Part shown: positions 40,350-49,781 of the stretch, in pieces | How the letters are laid out: the number at the start of each line of letters is the position of its first letter | Numbering within the stretch: the stretch's first letter is position 1 | Notes under the pieces: model-generated | What the model saw: the letters and a program-made list of their open reading frames with translations, nothing else | Told to the model about the DNA's origin: nothing | The model's database searches: none | Translations under genes and position numbers: made by a program | Origin: Gemmatimonadales bacterium | GTDB lineage: Bacteria; Gemmatimonadota; Gemmatimonadetes; Gemmatimonadales; GWC2-71-9 | Assembly: GCA_025937755.1 (NCBI GenBank) | Contig: JAICQR010000003.1 | Coordinates: 1 to 58,151, forward strand | Length of the DNA: 58,151 bases | Reading direction: 5' to 3'

Positions 40350-43300
40350 ATGCACCGCACCCTCGCACATCTGATGCAGATCGACCGCTCCTGGCCCATG
40401 GCCAGGAAGCTGCTGGTCGGCCCCGACCTGGGCTGGGGCCGCGAAGTGCTCTGCCTGCTGGCCCGTGATCTGGGAGGCTGGGTGGGCTGGGAAGCGGTGA
40501 CGCCGAAAATGCTGGCGGGAGAGCTGGCGTTCACGGCGATCGCCGACTCGGGCTATCGCGCCGGTACCGACCTCGAAATCGAGGCGGTATCCGAGGCTGC
40601 GCTGGACGCCGCGATCGCTGCGGGCGCGCTTCAGGGTTCGCTCGCGGCCCTGGCGCAGCGTCCCGGGATCCGGACCGCGGTCCATGATGCCATCCAGAAC
40701 CTGCGGATGTCGGGCCTCGGCGTCGACCAGGTGGCCAAGCGCGCCCCCGCGGGGACCACGGCCACGGATCTGGCCCGGATACTCGGTCACTACGTCGGGA
40801 CCCTCAGGGAGCGGCACCTGATTGACCCTGCCGACATCTTCCGATTCGGGCTGCAGGAGTTCGAGGTCGAGGCGCCGTATGTCCTGCCGCCGTTGGTGCT
40901 GGTGGCCGGCGATCTCTCGCTGCGCGGGCTCAGGGGCCAGTTCGTCCTGAAGCTGCTGTCCAAGGGGGCCGTCGGTCTCGATTCCGGGCCGGCACGGAAG
41001 GAGAATCCGCCGCTGACGGTTGCCTTCCAGACCCCGCTTGATCCCATGATGGAGCTGGAACAGCGGTCCACGCCCCGGCTCTTCGCCGCCACCACACCCA
41101 CCATCGAGTTGCGCGAGGCGCTGCGCCGTGCGATGGCAGACGGCTTCGCGTGGGGCGACGTCGAGATTGCCGCGACCGATGAAGATCTCTACGGCATCGA
41201 ACTCGAAGCGCTGACGTCGCATCTCGGAGTCCCCTGCACCTTCCGCAACGGCCTTCCTTTCGCCCGTTCGCGCATCGGCCGGGCTGTGGCGCGTTTCCTC
41301 GCGTTTCTCTCCCAAGGGCTCCCGGTCGACCTGTTGCGCTCGGCGCTGGAATCGGGCGAGCTGGCATCGCCAGATCAGCTTGTTGCTCCAGCTCGCCTGG
41401 CGAGCCGATTGAGGGAACTGAAGGTTGGCTGGGGCCGGGAGCGCCTCGAGAAGGCGCGCGATGATCTCGCGACCCCGACGACCGAGCGTATCCGCCAGCG
41501 CGAGGACGAGTCCGCCGAAGCATTCGACGCGCGGGTGGCTCGGTGGAAGGCCGAGTCCAGCGCGCTCGCCAGGTTGCTCGATTGCCTGCTGGAGTTGCTG
41601 CCGCCGGTGCCGGAGCGGGGTGATTTCAGTGACGTGCGGGTGACGCCTGCCGCGCTGGCTCGTGCAGTGCGACTCTACCTGGCCATGCTGCTCGAGGCGG
41701 AGGTGGCCGATGCCACGGCCAGGGCAGACCAGCACCTGGGCCAGCGACTGGTCGCGCGGCTGGAGCAGGTCGAGCGCCTGGGCACGGAGCTGACCACCTT
41801 CGCCGGTGCGCTGACTGAACTGCATGCGGTGCTGGAGGACCTCAGGGCGTGGCCCGAACTTCGTTCCGGGAGCGCTGGCAGTTCCGCTGGCGACGCGATC
41901 CACTTCACCGACCTTGCGCACGCGGGGCTCACCGGACGCAGGGCGACGTTCGTGGTGGGCCTCGATGCCGACCGGGTCAGCGGAGCGCGGGTGCAGGATG
42001 CCCTGCTGCCGGACAGCGTGCGCCACGCGCTCGATCCGGACGCGCTGCCTTCGCTCGCGATGCGGCAGGAAGAGCACGCCTGGAAGCTCGACCGCGCGCT
42101 GGCGCGGGTCACCGGCGCGATGACGCTTTCGTATTCGGTGCGCGGTACCGACAGCGGTAGCGCCACCGGACCGTCGCATCTCCTGCTGGACGCCTGGCGC
42201 CGCGCCGAAGGAAACGACGCGCTCGACTATGAGGGCCTGCGCGCGCACCTGGGGGAGCCAGTCTCCGCCGTGCCCTCGCATGGCGTCCGTTGTCTCGACG
42301 GTCGCGATGCCTGGCTCGCGGCCCTCTCCGACGGCCCGCTGCTGCTGGATGGCGCCGCGCAGGTGCGCGACGGCTTTCCCGCGCTCGATCGCGGGCTCCG
42401 CCTTCGCAGCGGGCTGGCGGCTCCGGTTTTCAGTCCCGTGCACGGGCTGGTCGCCGATCCCGCGGGGCTCGACCCCACCGCAAGCACCCGTCCGGTTTCG
42501 GCATCGCAGCTCGAGACCCTCGCGCGTTGCCCGCTGGCATGGCTCTACAGTTATGGAATGGGTGTCCGTCCACCGGAGGAGCCGGAGTACAACGCTGATG
42601 CCTGGCTCTCGTCGGCCGAACGGGGCTCGCTGCTGCACGAGGTGTACGAGCAATTCGGCCGGGAATATCAGGGGCGTCGCCCGGAACTGGAGTCGATGGC
42701 GGCCCGGCAGCGCGTGGAAGCCATAGCCCAGGAAAGAATAGACGCGTGGCGCGAGGACGTGCCGCCACCCAGTGAATCGGTATTTCTCGCCGAGTCGGAA
42801 GAAATCCGGCGTGCTGCGGTCGAATTCCGTTCCTGCGAGATCGAGGATCATGAGCAGACTGGTGCCGAACCGTTCGAGTTCGAGAAGGGCGTGGAGTATC
42901 GGGACGCAGTGCCGTTCGCAGTGGGTGACCGCAGCCTGACGGTGTATGGCAGGATCGACCGGGTGGACCGCCTGCCCGATGGGACGCTGCGGGTAGTGGA
43001 CTTCAAGACCGGCAGTGCGCGGCCGTACCAGGACTCGAATGGTGGCGGCCCCTTCCACGGCGGCCGCCATCTGCAGGCGGGGATCTACGCGTCCATCGCA
43101 GAGCAGCAACTCGGCGTCGCGGTGGACCGCTTCGAGTACCGCTTTCCGACCCACAAGGGCGGCAACTACATCGCCCGGTTCCTGCGCGACGAATTGACCC
43201 GTACCGCGGACGTAGTTGGAAGCCTGCTCGAGCACGTGCGCACCGGCGAGTTCGTCCCGACCACCGCAAGGGAAGACTGCACCTTCTGCGACGCGGCGCC

Positions 43301-43427
43301 CATCTGTCGCGTGAAGGTGGGCAACCACCACAAGGTCGAGTCTGTGCCCCGCGCCGACTGGGCCGCCGAGCACGCCGACTTGCTGAAAGCGTTTGACGGA
43401 ATGAATCAGCGTCGAGGAAAGCGATGA
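40350..43427 (+). CDS. addB: AddB-like subunit of the helicase-nuclease, Fe-S nuclease domain
   Basis: A 1025-aa protein. The C-terminal PD-(D/E)XK nuclease shows GRIDRVDRLPDGTLRVVDFK with KTG, and a HLQAGIYASI motif. Four Cys expected to hold a 4Fe-4S cluster flank it: one in LARCPLAWLY and three in CTFCDAAPIC. The long N-terminal part is helicase-like without an intact Walker A, as in AddB. With AddA it resects double-strand breaks to leave single-stranded DNA for RecA. ATG 40350 is chosen because the frame upstream runs through the hairpin. It overlaps addA (ATGA). Confidence 0.88.
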   Translation: MHRTLAHLMQIDRSWPMARKLLVGPDLGWGREVLCLLARDLGGWVGWEAVTPKMLAGELAFTAIADSGYRAGTDLEIEAVSEAALDAAIAAGALQGSLAALAQRPGIRTAVHDAIQNLRMSGLGVDQVAKRAPAGTTATDLARILGHYVGTLRERHLIDPADIFRFGLQEFEVEAPYVLPPLVLVAGDLSLRGLRGQFVLKLLSKGAVGLDSGPARKENPPLTVAFQTPLDPMMELEQRSTPRLFAATTPTIELREALRRAMADGFAWGDVEIAATDEDLYGIELEALTSHLGVPCTFRNGLPFARSRIGRAVARFLAFLSQGLPVDLLRSALESGELASPDQLVAPARLASRLRELKVGWGRERLEKARDDLATPTTERIRQREDESAEAFDARVARWKAESSALARLLDCLLELLPPVPERGDFSDVRVTPAALARAVRLYLAMLLEAEVADATARADQHLGQRLVARLEQVERLGTELTTFAGALTELHAVLEDLRAWPELRSGSAGSSAGDAIHFTDLAHAGLTGRRATFVVGLDADRVSGARVQDALLPDSVRHALDPDALPSLAMRQEEHAWKLDRALARVTGAMTLSYSVRGTDSGSATGPSHLLLDAWRRAEGNDALDYEGLRAHLGEPVSAVPSHGVRCLDGRDAWLAALSDGPLLLDGAAQVRDGFPALDRGLRLRSGLAAPVFSPVHGLVADPAGLDPTASTRPVSASQLETLARCPLAWLYSYGMGVRPPEEPEYNADAWLSSAERGSLLHEVYEQFGREYQGRRPELESMAARQRVEAIAQERIDAWREDVPPPSESVFLAESEEIRRAAVEFRSCEIEDHEQTGAEPFEFEKGVEYRDAVPFAVGDRSLTVYGRIDRVDRLPDGTLRVVDFKTGSARPYQDSNGGGPFHGGRHLQAGIYASIAEQQLGVAVDRFEYRFPTHKGGNYIARFLRDELTRTADVVGSLLEHVRTGEFVPTTAREDCTFCDAAPICRVKVGNHHKVESVPRADWAAEHADLLKAFDGMNQRRGKR

Positions 43428-46400
43428 AGCCGGAGCCGCAGGACCAGGCCGCGCGGAACCGCATCGCTGCTGATCTCGATGCAAACCTGCTGGTCGAGGC
43501 GGGCGCCGGCTCGGGCAAGACGACGGCGCTGGTGGGCCGGATGCTGGCGCTGGTGGAGCGGGGCACACCGGTGGAGCAGATCGCCGCGGTGACCTTTACC
43601 CGGAAGGCTGCCGCCGAACTGCGGGAGCGGTTCGAGGGCGAGCTGGAGCGGCGGGCCGCCACCTGCGACGAGCCGGAGACCGGTGCGCGGCTTCGCGACG
43701 CTCGGGATCACCTGGGCCGGTCATTCCTCGGCACCATTCACTCGTTCGCTGCGCGACTGCTGCGCGAGCATCCGCTCGAGGCGGGGCTGGACCCCGATTT
43801 CGCCGAAGTGCCTGAAGAGGAATGGGCCGGCATCCGGACCGAGTTCTGGCGCGGCTGGATCGAGCGCTGCCGGGTGGAGAACGATCCGGCGCTCGCCGAG
43901 CTCAGACGGCTCAACGTCGATCCCCGCGACCTTTTCGACGGGTTCCAGAACCGAGCACGGTTCCCCGACGTGAGCTTCCCCGCCCCCGATGCACTGCGGC
44001 CCGATGCAGGGCGCTGCCGCGCTGCGATCGAGGCGCTGCTGGCCCGGGCGCGGGAGCACCTGCCGCGAGAGAGCCCGGGACGAAAGTGGGATGACGCCCA
44101 GCGCTACTTCCTGCGGCTTGACCGGCTCCGCCGTAGCGGTGCCGACTGGGAAGATGTGGCGCGCTTCTGCGACGCATTGTCCGACAAGGCCGACATCAAG
44201 TTCACCATGTCGAACTGGGACATCACGGCCAGGCAGACGAAAAACGTCGCGCCGCGGGATGTGAGCCCCGTGCACGCGCTGCGCGAGGATCTGCTCGAAT
44301 TTCAGGAGACCCACGCGATTCCGCTGATCCGCGCATGGCGGGCACATCGTTATGCACCAGTGATGCGATTCATCGACCGGGCTGTTCGCGCGTTCAGCGC
44401 CCAGCGGCACGCCCGGGGAACGCTGGGCTTCGAGGACCTGTTGCAACTTGCGGCTCACCTGCTGCGACACTCGTCCGCGGCGCGTCGCCGGCTGGGCGAG
44501 CGCTATCGCCACCTGCTGGTGGATGAGTTCCAGGACACCGATCCCATCCAGGCGGAACTCTGCTTCCTGCTCGCGTCCGAGCCGGAGACCGGCGACAACT
44601 GGACCTCAGTGACACCGCGTCCCGGCGCGCTGTTCGTGGTAGGTGATCCGAAGCAGAGCATCTACCGCTTTCGTCGCGCTGATATCACCACCTACGAGCT
44701 GGTGAAGCAGTGCATCGCACGGACCGGTGCGGTACTCCAGCTCACCCAGAACTTCCGCTCGGTCGAAGCCATCGCGGGACTGGTCAACCACCATTTCCCC
44801 GGCGTCTTTCCCGAGACTGCCTCCGAGGTGCAGGCGTCGTTCGCACCGATGGTCACGACGATCACTGCCGAGCCGGCCGACGGCGTACGGCGCTTTCCGG
44901 TCCGGCCCGAAGCGAACAACAAGCAGGCCATTAACCTGGCCTGCGGCGCACAGGTGGCCACGCTCGTCGACCGGATGGTCAGCGGCGGGGGCTACCAGCG
45001 GTCCGATTTCCTGGTGCTTACCACCCAGACGGAGTCGCTGGCCAGCTATGCCAACGAACTGGCGGCTCGCAATATCGCGGTGAGTGTCACCGGTGCCGGC
45101 CTGACCGTGGGATACGAACTCGAGGAGCTGCTGGTGGTGCTGCGTGCCATCGCCGACCCCACCAACAAGGTGCTGGTGGTCGCAGCACTCGAGGGACTCT
45201 TTGCCGGCCTCACTCCGGCCGAGCTGCTCGACGCGCACCGCGGTGGAGCGCACTTCGATCTCACTGCGCCTCCTGCCGATCCATCGAGTCCCGCAGGAGT
45301 GGCGCTCGACCGGCTGCATCGCTGGTGGCGTGACTCGCAGCGGCTCCCGCCGGATGCATTGCTCGAACGGATCGTGGACGACACCGGCCTGCTGCCGCAC
45401 ACCGCGTCAGGTACCCTGGGAGACAACGCCGCAGGAGCGATTGCGGAAGTGATAGCGGTGGCGCGCAGCTCGGCGGCCAGCGGCTCGGGCAGCCTGGCGG
45501 AGGCGATGCACCGGATCGAGGCGGCGGCGGACAGCGCAGAGAGCGACGCTTCGCTTCGACCCGGCCTGCAGGATGCCGTGCGGGTGATGAATCTGCACAA
45601 GGCCAAGGGACTCGAGGCGCGGGTGGTGATTCTCGCCGCGCCGGTCAGCATGTGGACTCCGAATCCCGAAATCCATGTGAGCCGTCGGCCTGATGGCAGT
45701 GCGTTCGGTGCCATGAGCATCTGCAACGACAAGCGTGTCATCGCGGAGCCTGTTGAGTGGGATACGCTGTTCGAGCGGGAGGTCGAGTTTCTGGCCGCGG
45801 AGTTCGACCGGCTGCTGTACGTGGCCGCCTCCCGGGCCAGGCGCGAACTCTGGGTTGCCCAGCTTGAGTTCGAATTGAAGGACCGGAAGGCGGAGGACAA
45901 GTCGCTCTGGGCCCGGCTGGCGCCGGCGCTGGATCGGTTCGCCCGGGTGGAGGAAGTGGCCACCGAAGTACCGCCGGGCCGGCGCCTTGTGGAACGCGGC
46001 TCCGCAGCGATCCGTGCTGACGCCGAAGCCACCGATCACCGGAGGACGGCGGCCGCGTCGCCCCGCTGGATTCGCAATACCGTGACCCGGCTTGCCCGCG
46101 AGGAAGCCGCCGAGGCCGAGGAGCAGAAGCTGGTGCCGAGAGGCGGCCTGGGACGGGACTGGGGCACCGCCGTCCATGAATGCATCGAAGGCATGGGCCG
46201 GGGCCGGAGCGGGCCGAACCTCGAACGCTACGTGCGGGCGGTGGCGGGAAAGCACGACTTGTCGGACATCGAGACTGGACGCCTGCTGCAACTGGTGCGG
46301 CAGTTCGAGACGTCGGAAGCATGGGCCCGGCTGTCGGCAGGGGGCGAGACCAGGCAGGTCGAACTTCAGGTGGCCGCAATCGAAACCAGCGAGTCCGGCG

Positions 46401-46618
46401 TGCCGCAACTGGTCGAGGGCGTCATCGACGCGGTCGCCCAGATCGACGGAGAATGGACCGTCATGGACTGGAAAACCGACGGCGCGGACGACGCCGAGTG
46501 GGGGCGGCGCCACGAGCAGTACCAGCGGCAGGTTGACCGGTACGTTCGGGTGCTGAGCAGGCATGCCGACGGCCCGGTGACCGGTCGTGTGGTGCGGCTT
46601 CAGGCGGATGCCGGCTGA
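43424..46618 (+). CDS. addA: AddA-like UvrD-family helicase-nuclease
   Basis: A 1064-aa SF1A helicase fused to a nuclease. Walker A is EAGAGSGKTTALVGRM (~25), then AVTFTRKAAAELR, DEFQDTDPIQ (~366), VGDPKQSIYRFRRAD, LTQNFRS, MNLHKAKGLEARVVIL and LYVAASRARRELWV. The C-terminal nuclease has GTAVHECIEG, VEGVIDAVAQIDGEWTVMDW with KTDG, and YQRQVDRYVRVL. It is the motor and one of two nucleases of the AddAB complex. The start overlaps addB, and the stop shares one base with the next start. Confidence 0.93.
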   Translation: MKPEPQDQAARNRIAADLDANLLVEAGAGSGKTTALVGRMLALVERGTPVEQIAAVTFTRKAAAELRERFEGELERRAATCDEPETGARLRDARDHLGRSFLGTIHSFAARLLREHPLEAGLDPDFAEVPEEEWAGIRTEFWRGWIERCRVENDPALAELRRLNVDPRDLFDGFQNRARFPDVSFPAPDALRPDAGRCRAAIEALLARAREHLPRESPGRKWDDAQRYFLRLDRLRRSGADWEDVARFCDALSDKADIKFTMSNWDITARQTKNVAPRDVSPVHALREDLLEFQETHAIPLIRAWRAHRYAPVMRFIDRAVRAFSAQRHARGTLGFEDLLQLAAHLLRHSSAARRRLGERYRHLLVDEFQDTDPIQAELCFLLASEPETGDNWTSVTPRPGALFVVGDPKQSIYRFRRADITTYELVKQCIARTGAVLQLTQNFRSVEAIAGLVNHHFPGVFPETASEVQASFAPMVTTITAEPADGVRRFPVRPEANNKQAINLACGAQVATLVDRMVSGGGYQRSDFLVLTTQTESLASYANELAARNIAVSVTGAGLTVGYELEELLVVLRAIADPTNKVLVVAALEGLFAGLTPAELLDAHRGGAHFDLTAPPADPSSPAGVALDRLHRWWRDSQRLPPDALLERIVDDTGLLPHTASGTLGDNAAGAIAEVIAVARSSAASGSGSLAEAMHRIEAAADSAESDASLRPGLQDAVRVMNLHKAKGLEARVVILAAPVSMWTPNPEIHVSRRPDGSAFGAMSICNDKRVIAEPVEWDTLFEREVEFLAAEFDRLLYVAASRARRELWVAQLEFELKDRKAEDKSLWARLAPALDRFARVEEVATEVPPGRRLVERGSAAIRADAEATDHRRTAAASPRWIRNTVTRLAREEAAEAEEQKLVPRGGLGRDWGTAVHECIEGMGRGRSGPNLERYVRAVAGKHDLSDIETGRLLQLVRQFETSEAWARLSAGGETRQVELQVAAIETSESGVPQLVEGVIDAVAQIDGEWTVMDWKTDGADDAEWGRRHEQYQRQVDRYVRVLSRHADGPVTGRVVRLQADAG

Positions 46619-47676
46619 TGGCGGCCAAGCTGCAGCGCTGGGTGGACCTGCTGGCGGCGCTATTGCGCCACCGGTATCCCGTCTCACTCGAAGAGCTGAT
46701 GCGCGATGTCCCGGATTACCAGGGCCAGGAGCACGAGTCGATGCGCCGCAAGTTCGAGCGCGACAAGAAGGAGCTGCGCGAGTTCGGCATCCCCATCGAG
46801 ACCATCGGCGACGACGAAGGCGTCGGATACCGGCTTCGCATGCGTGACTTCTACCTCCCCTACCTCCAGCTGGTGGACGAGGAACGGGTGCCGGCCCGGC
46901 CCGGCCGGCTCCCGGGCGATCCCTGGCGTCAACTCGCGCTGCTGCAGTTCACGTCCGACGAACTGCGAGTCGTGGCGGAGGCGGCCGCACGCGTCGCGGC
47001 GCTGGGCGACCCGGCGCTGGCGTCCGACGTGCGCACCGCGCTCAGGAAGCTCGCCGTGGACCTGCCGATGGATGGCGCCGCCAGCACGGTTGAACATGTT
47101 CACGGGACCGAGCAGCACAATGCCGCCACGCTGGCGCTGCTCGGTTCGGCGGTGCAGGCCCGGAAGCGGATCACGTGTACTTATCACAGCATCGGCAGCG
47201 ATGCCCGCTCCGAGCGAAACCTCGAACCGCTGGGACTCTTCTTCCTGAGCCGGGCGTGGTATCTCGCCGCCCGGCAACCCGGCGAGAAGCTGGTGAAGAA
47301 CTTCAGGGTGAGCCGGATGTCCGGGGTGAAGGTCGGCACTCGCCCTGAGTCGCCCGACTTCGAGCGCCCTGCCGGATGGAGCCTGCAGCAGCACGCCCGC
47401 GCCCGGAGTTCGTGGGAACTGGGTGATGATGACCTCGTCGATGTGGATGTGCACTTTCTCCGGGATACTGGTGCCACCGCGGCCGCCGTGCGGCTGGGCA
47501 CGCCGGTGGAGGGCAGTCCGGATACCCTGAGATATCAGGTGCGTCGCATCGATGCGTTCGTGAGGTGGCTGCTGCCACTGGGAGATGCAGCGGAGCTGGT
47601 TGCGCCGGCGCCGGTGGTGGCGGAATGGCGCCGCCTTGCCGGGGCCACCCTCGCGGTCTATCAGGAAGCACCATGA
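46618..47676 (+). CDS. WYL-domain transcription regulator 1 (PafB/PafC-like)
   Basis: A 352-aa regulator with an N-terminal winged helix (VDLLAALLRHRYPVSLEELMRD, then RRKFERDKKELREFGIPIET), a central WYL domain (ITCTYHSI, EPLGLFFLSRAWYLAA, KNFRVSRMSGV) and a C-terminal domain ending in VRWLLPLGDAAELVAP. WYL regulators are thought to bind nucleic-acid or nucleotide ligands. It shares one base with the addA stop and overlaps the second WYL gene (ATGA), so the four genes form one operon. Confidence 0.9.
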   Translation: MAAKLQRWVDLLAALLRHRYPVSLEELMRDVPDYQGQEHESMRRKFERDKKELREFGIPIETIGDDEGVGYRLRMRDFYLPYLQLVDEERVPARPGRLPGDPWRQLALLQFTSDELRVVAEAAARVAALGDPALASDVRTALRKLAVDLPMDGAASTVEHVHGTEQHNAATLALLGSAVQARKRITCTYHSIGSDARSERNLEPLGLFFLSRAWYLAARQPGEKLVKNFRVSRMSGVKVGTRPESPDFERPAGWSLQQHARARSSWELGDDDLVDVDVHFLRDTGATAAAVRLGTPVEGSPDTLRYQVRRIDAFVRWLLPLGDAAELVAPAPVVAEWRRLAGATLAVYQEAP

Positions 47677-48629
47677 GCACCACCGCCGCCGATCAGCTGC
47701 GCCGGCTGCTCCTGCTGCTGCCTGCACTGGCCGACGACCAGGAACATTCGATCGCCCAGGTGGCGGAACAACTGGGCGTCGATCGGAAGACCTTGATGGC
47801 GGACCTGCAGGCGCTGGCCAACCGCACCGACGTGCCGGGCGGTTTCGTCGAGGGGGTTTCCATCACCATTGATGGTGAGAACCTCTCGGTCTTCAGCAGC
47901 CAGTTCCGCCGTCCGATGCGGCTCACCGTGGGCGAGCTGGCCGCGCTGGACCTGGGGCTCGCAATGCTGCGCGCGGAGCGGACGCCCGATGAGCATGCCG
48001 TGATGGAGCGCGCGCGAGCCCGGCTGGGTGAAGCGCTGGCCGAGTTGCCGGGCGACGAACCCGAGCTTCGCGTTGCCGAACTGGCCGGGCACCAGGCCGG
48101 CGCGACCAGCATTCACAAGGCGCTGCGTCAGGCGGCGCATGCGCGCCATCGCATCACCATCCACTATCGCAAGGCCGCCGATCCGGAATCGTCGTCCCGC
48201 GTGATTTGCCCCTACGGCCTCATCTTTTCCTCGGGCAGCTGGTATGCGGTGGCGCATTGCGAACGTTCGGAGGGATTGAGGGTCTTCCGTCTCGACCGGA
48301 TCGAACGGGTGGAACCGGCGGAAGGCGGATTTGAACAGCCCGACGATTTCGTCTTCGACAGCGTGATACGGGACGGCCGGGTATTTCATACCGAGGATCC
48401 GGTCGAGACCGCGGCCATCCGCTACTCGCCCCGGATCGCCCGATGGATAGCCGAGCGCGAGGGCACGGCGCTGGCCGAGGACGGTTCGCTTGTCATCGAG
48501 CATCCGCTGGGAGACGACGAGTGGGTGATCCGGCATGTGCTGCAGTACGGCCCCGATGCCGAGATTCTCGGCCCGGACCGGCTCCGCGCGCGGCTGGTGG
48601 AGCTGCTCGGCGGCATGGCAATCGGGTGA
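47673..48629 (+). CDS. WYL-domain transcription regulator 2 (PafB/PafC-like)
   Basis: A 318-aa partner of the previous regulator. Winged helix: HSIAQVAEQLGVDRKTLMADL. WYL domain: RITIHYRKA, CPYGLIFSSGSWYAVAHCE, FRLDRIERVEP. C-terminal domain: DDEWVIRHVLQYGPDAEIL. Tandem WYL pairs correspond to PafB and PafC, which in actinobacteria form a complex that activates DNA-damage genes. Here they lie directly downstream of AddAB, which makes a damage-response role likely. Confidence 0.9.
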   Translation: MSTTAADQLRRLLLLLPALADDQEHSIAQVAEQLGVDRKTLMADLQALANRTDVPGGFVEGVSITIDGENLSVFSSQFRRPMRLTVGELAALDLGLAMLRAERTPDEHAVMERARARLGEALAELPGDEPELRVAELAGHQAGATSIHKALRQAAHARHRITIHYRKAADPESSSRVICPYGLIFSSGSWYAVAHCERSEGLRVFRLDRIERVEPAEGGFEQPDDFVFDSVIRDGRVFHTEDPVETAAIRYSPRIARWIAEREGTALAEDGSLVIEHPLGDDEWVIRHVLQYGPDAEILGPDRLRARLVELLGGMAIG

Positions 48630-48650
48630 GTGGTGGCCTTACCTTGAGGC

Positions 48651-48947
48651 ATGTCCCGCGCATTCGTGAACGACGACGCCGGCGGAGAGGCGCTGCCGGA
48701 ACACCGGTATCCGCTGCCTCCCGCTGACGACCCCGAGTACCTCGTGGCGGTGGCCCGGGCGCTGCTGGCCGGCGCCGGTGCCGGCGACTCTGCCGGCGCG
48801 GAAGAGGCCACCGGCTTCGTATTTGGCGCCCCCGAACTCACGGCCCAGGTGCAGCTGATCCGGGACGACGCCATCGCGTCGGGAGATGAGCGGCTCGAGC
48901 AACTGGCCGAGCGCTTTCTGCGACGAGCTGGAGCCGGCAAGCAGTGA
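48651..48947 (+). CDS. Small protein, unknown function
   Basis: A 98-aa acidic, Ala-rich protein. Its first residues MSRAFVNDDAGGEALPE recall the N-terminal tag of some GreA/GreB-like proteins, but the Gre coiled coil and C-terminal domain are absent. The C-terminal half is predicted helical (IRDDAIASGDERLEQLAERF). The rhomboid gene starts within its stop (GTGA), so the two are coupled. Confidence 0.65.
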   Translation: MSRAFVNDDAGGEALPEHRYPLPPADDPEYLVAVARALLAGAGAGDSAGAEEATGFVFGAPELTAQVQLIRDDAIASGDERLEQLAERFLRRAGAGKQ

Positions 48948-49708
48948 CGCCGTGGGTTCGGCGGCTGCTCATCGCCAACGTCGCAGTATTCGCGCTGACG
49001 ATGGGGCTTCCCTATCTCGGCTATCTCCTGGCGTTCCAGCCCGTGAGCGTCCTGGCCCGGCCATGGACGGCGCTGACGTACATGTTTGTCCATGCCGGCT
49101 TCTGGCACATTCTCTTCAACATGATTTCGCTCTACTTCTTCGGTCCCCGGGTCGAGGAACGCCTTGGCAGCACGCGGTTCCTGCTGTTCTACACCATCAG
49201 CGGCCTCGGCGGCGCCGCCCTGACCTTCCTCACGCCCATGGCGACCATCGTCGGTGCGTCTGCTGCGACGTTCGGGGTCCAGCTCGCCTTCGCCCGCTAC
49301 TGGCCGCGGGTGCAGATCCTGATCTGGGGCGTGGTGCCGATCGAGGCACGGTGGCTGGTGGTGATCATGACGTTCCTGTCATTGCGCGGTGGCCTCTCCG
49401 GCGGCAGTGGCATTGCTCACTGGGCTCACCTGGGTGGCTACATCGCTGCGGGGATCTTCCTGCTGGTGATGGACCGCACCAGCTCGGCCCGCAGCTTCAA
49501 GCAGAAGGCGCGCGCACCTGTCGCTTCCCTGAGCCCCTTGGCCGACCGCGCCCAGCTGGCCCGCTGGTCGAAGATCCGGGCCGAGGACCTGCACGAGGTG
49601 AACCGGGCAGAACTGGAGCGGATTCGCGGGGTCCTGGCGACGGGCGGAGCGGGGAAGTTGAGCGAGGGGGACAGGGAGTTTCTCGAAAGATTCAGCAGGA
49701 GTAGCTGA
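48944..49708 (+). CDS. Rhomboid-family intramembrane protease-like protein
   Basis: A 254-aa protein with six helices. The rhomboid pattern is visible: WTALTYMFVHAGFWHILFNM, a PRVEERLGSTRFLLFY segment, IVGASAATFGV (the family motif is GASG, so the Ser is kept but the final Gly is Ala) and GIAHWAHLGGYIAAGI with the catalytic His. The C-terminal ~75 residues are a soluble, helical tail. The Ser-His dyad seems intact, although the altered GASA motif means activity is not certain. Confidence 0.85.
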   Translation: MTPWVRRLLIANVAVFALTMGLPYLGYLLAFQPVSVLARPWTALTYMFVHAGFWHILFNMISLYFFGPRVEERLGSTRFLLFYTISGLGGAALTFLTPMATIVGASAATFGVQLAFARYWPRVQILIWGVVPIEARWLVVIMTFLSLRGGLSGGSGIAHWAHLGGYIAAGIFLLVMDRTSSARSFKQKARAPVASLSPLADRAQLARWSKIRAEDLHEVNRAELERIRGVLATGGAGKLSEGDREFLERFSRSS

Positions 49709-49781
49709 GCAGTATGGAAGTGTGGAAGTCTTGGGCAGTATTGTGCACCACACTGCCCAATACTCTCACACTACCATACTC
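49709..49781. repeat. Convergent AGTATGG-type arrays with an internal hairpin
   Basis: Degenerate repeats related to AGTATGG and AGTGTGG run inward from both stop codons. TTGGGCAGT (49731-49739) and ACTGCCCAA (49752-49760) form a perfect 9-bp stem with a 12-nt loop, so the gap may work as a two-way terminator. Confidence 0.6.

Noticed and set aside
39819..43568. A 1249-codon minus-strand open frame opposite the AddB-like gene
   Set aside because: Its composition is that of antisense GC-rich DNA, while the plus strand has nuclease, Fe-S and helicase-type motifs in order.
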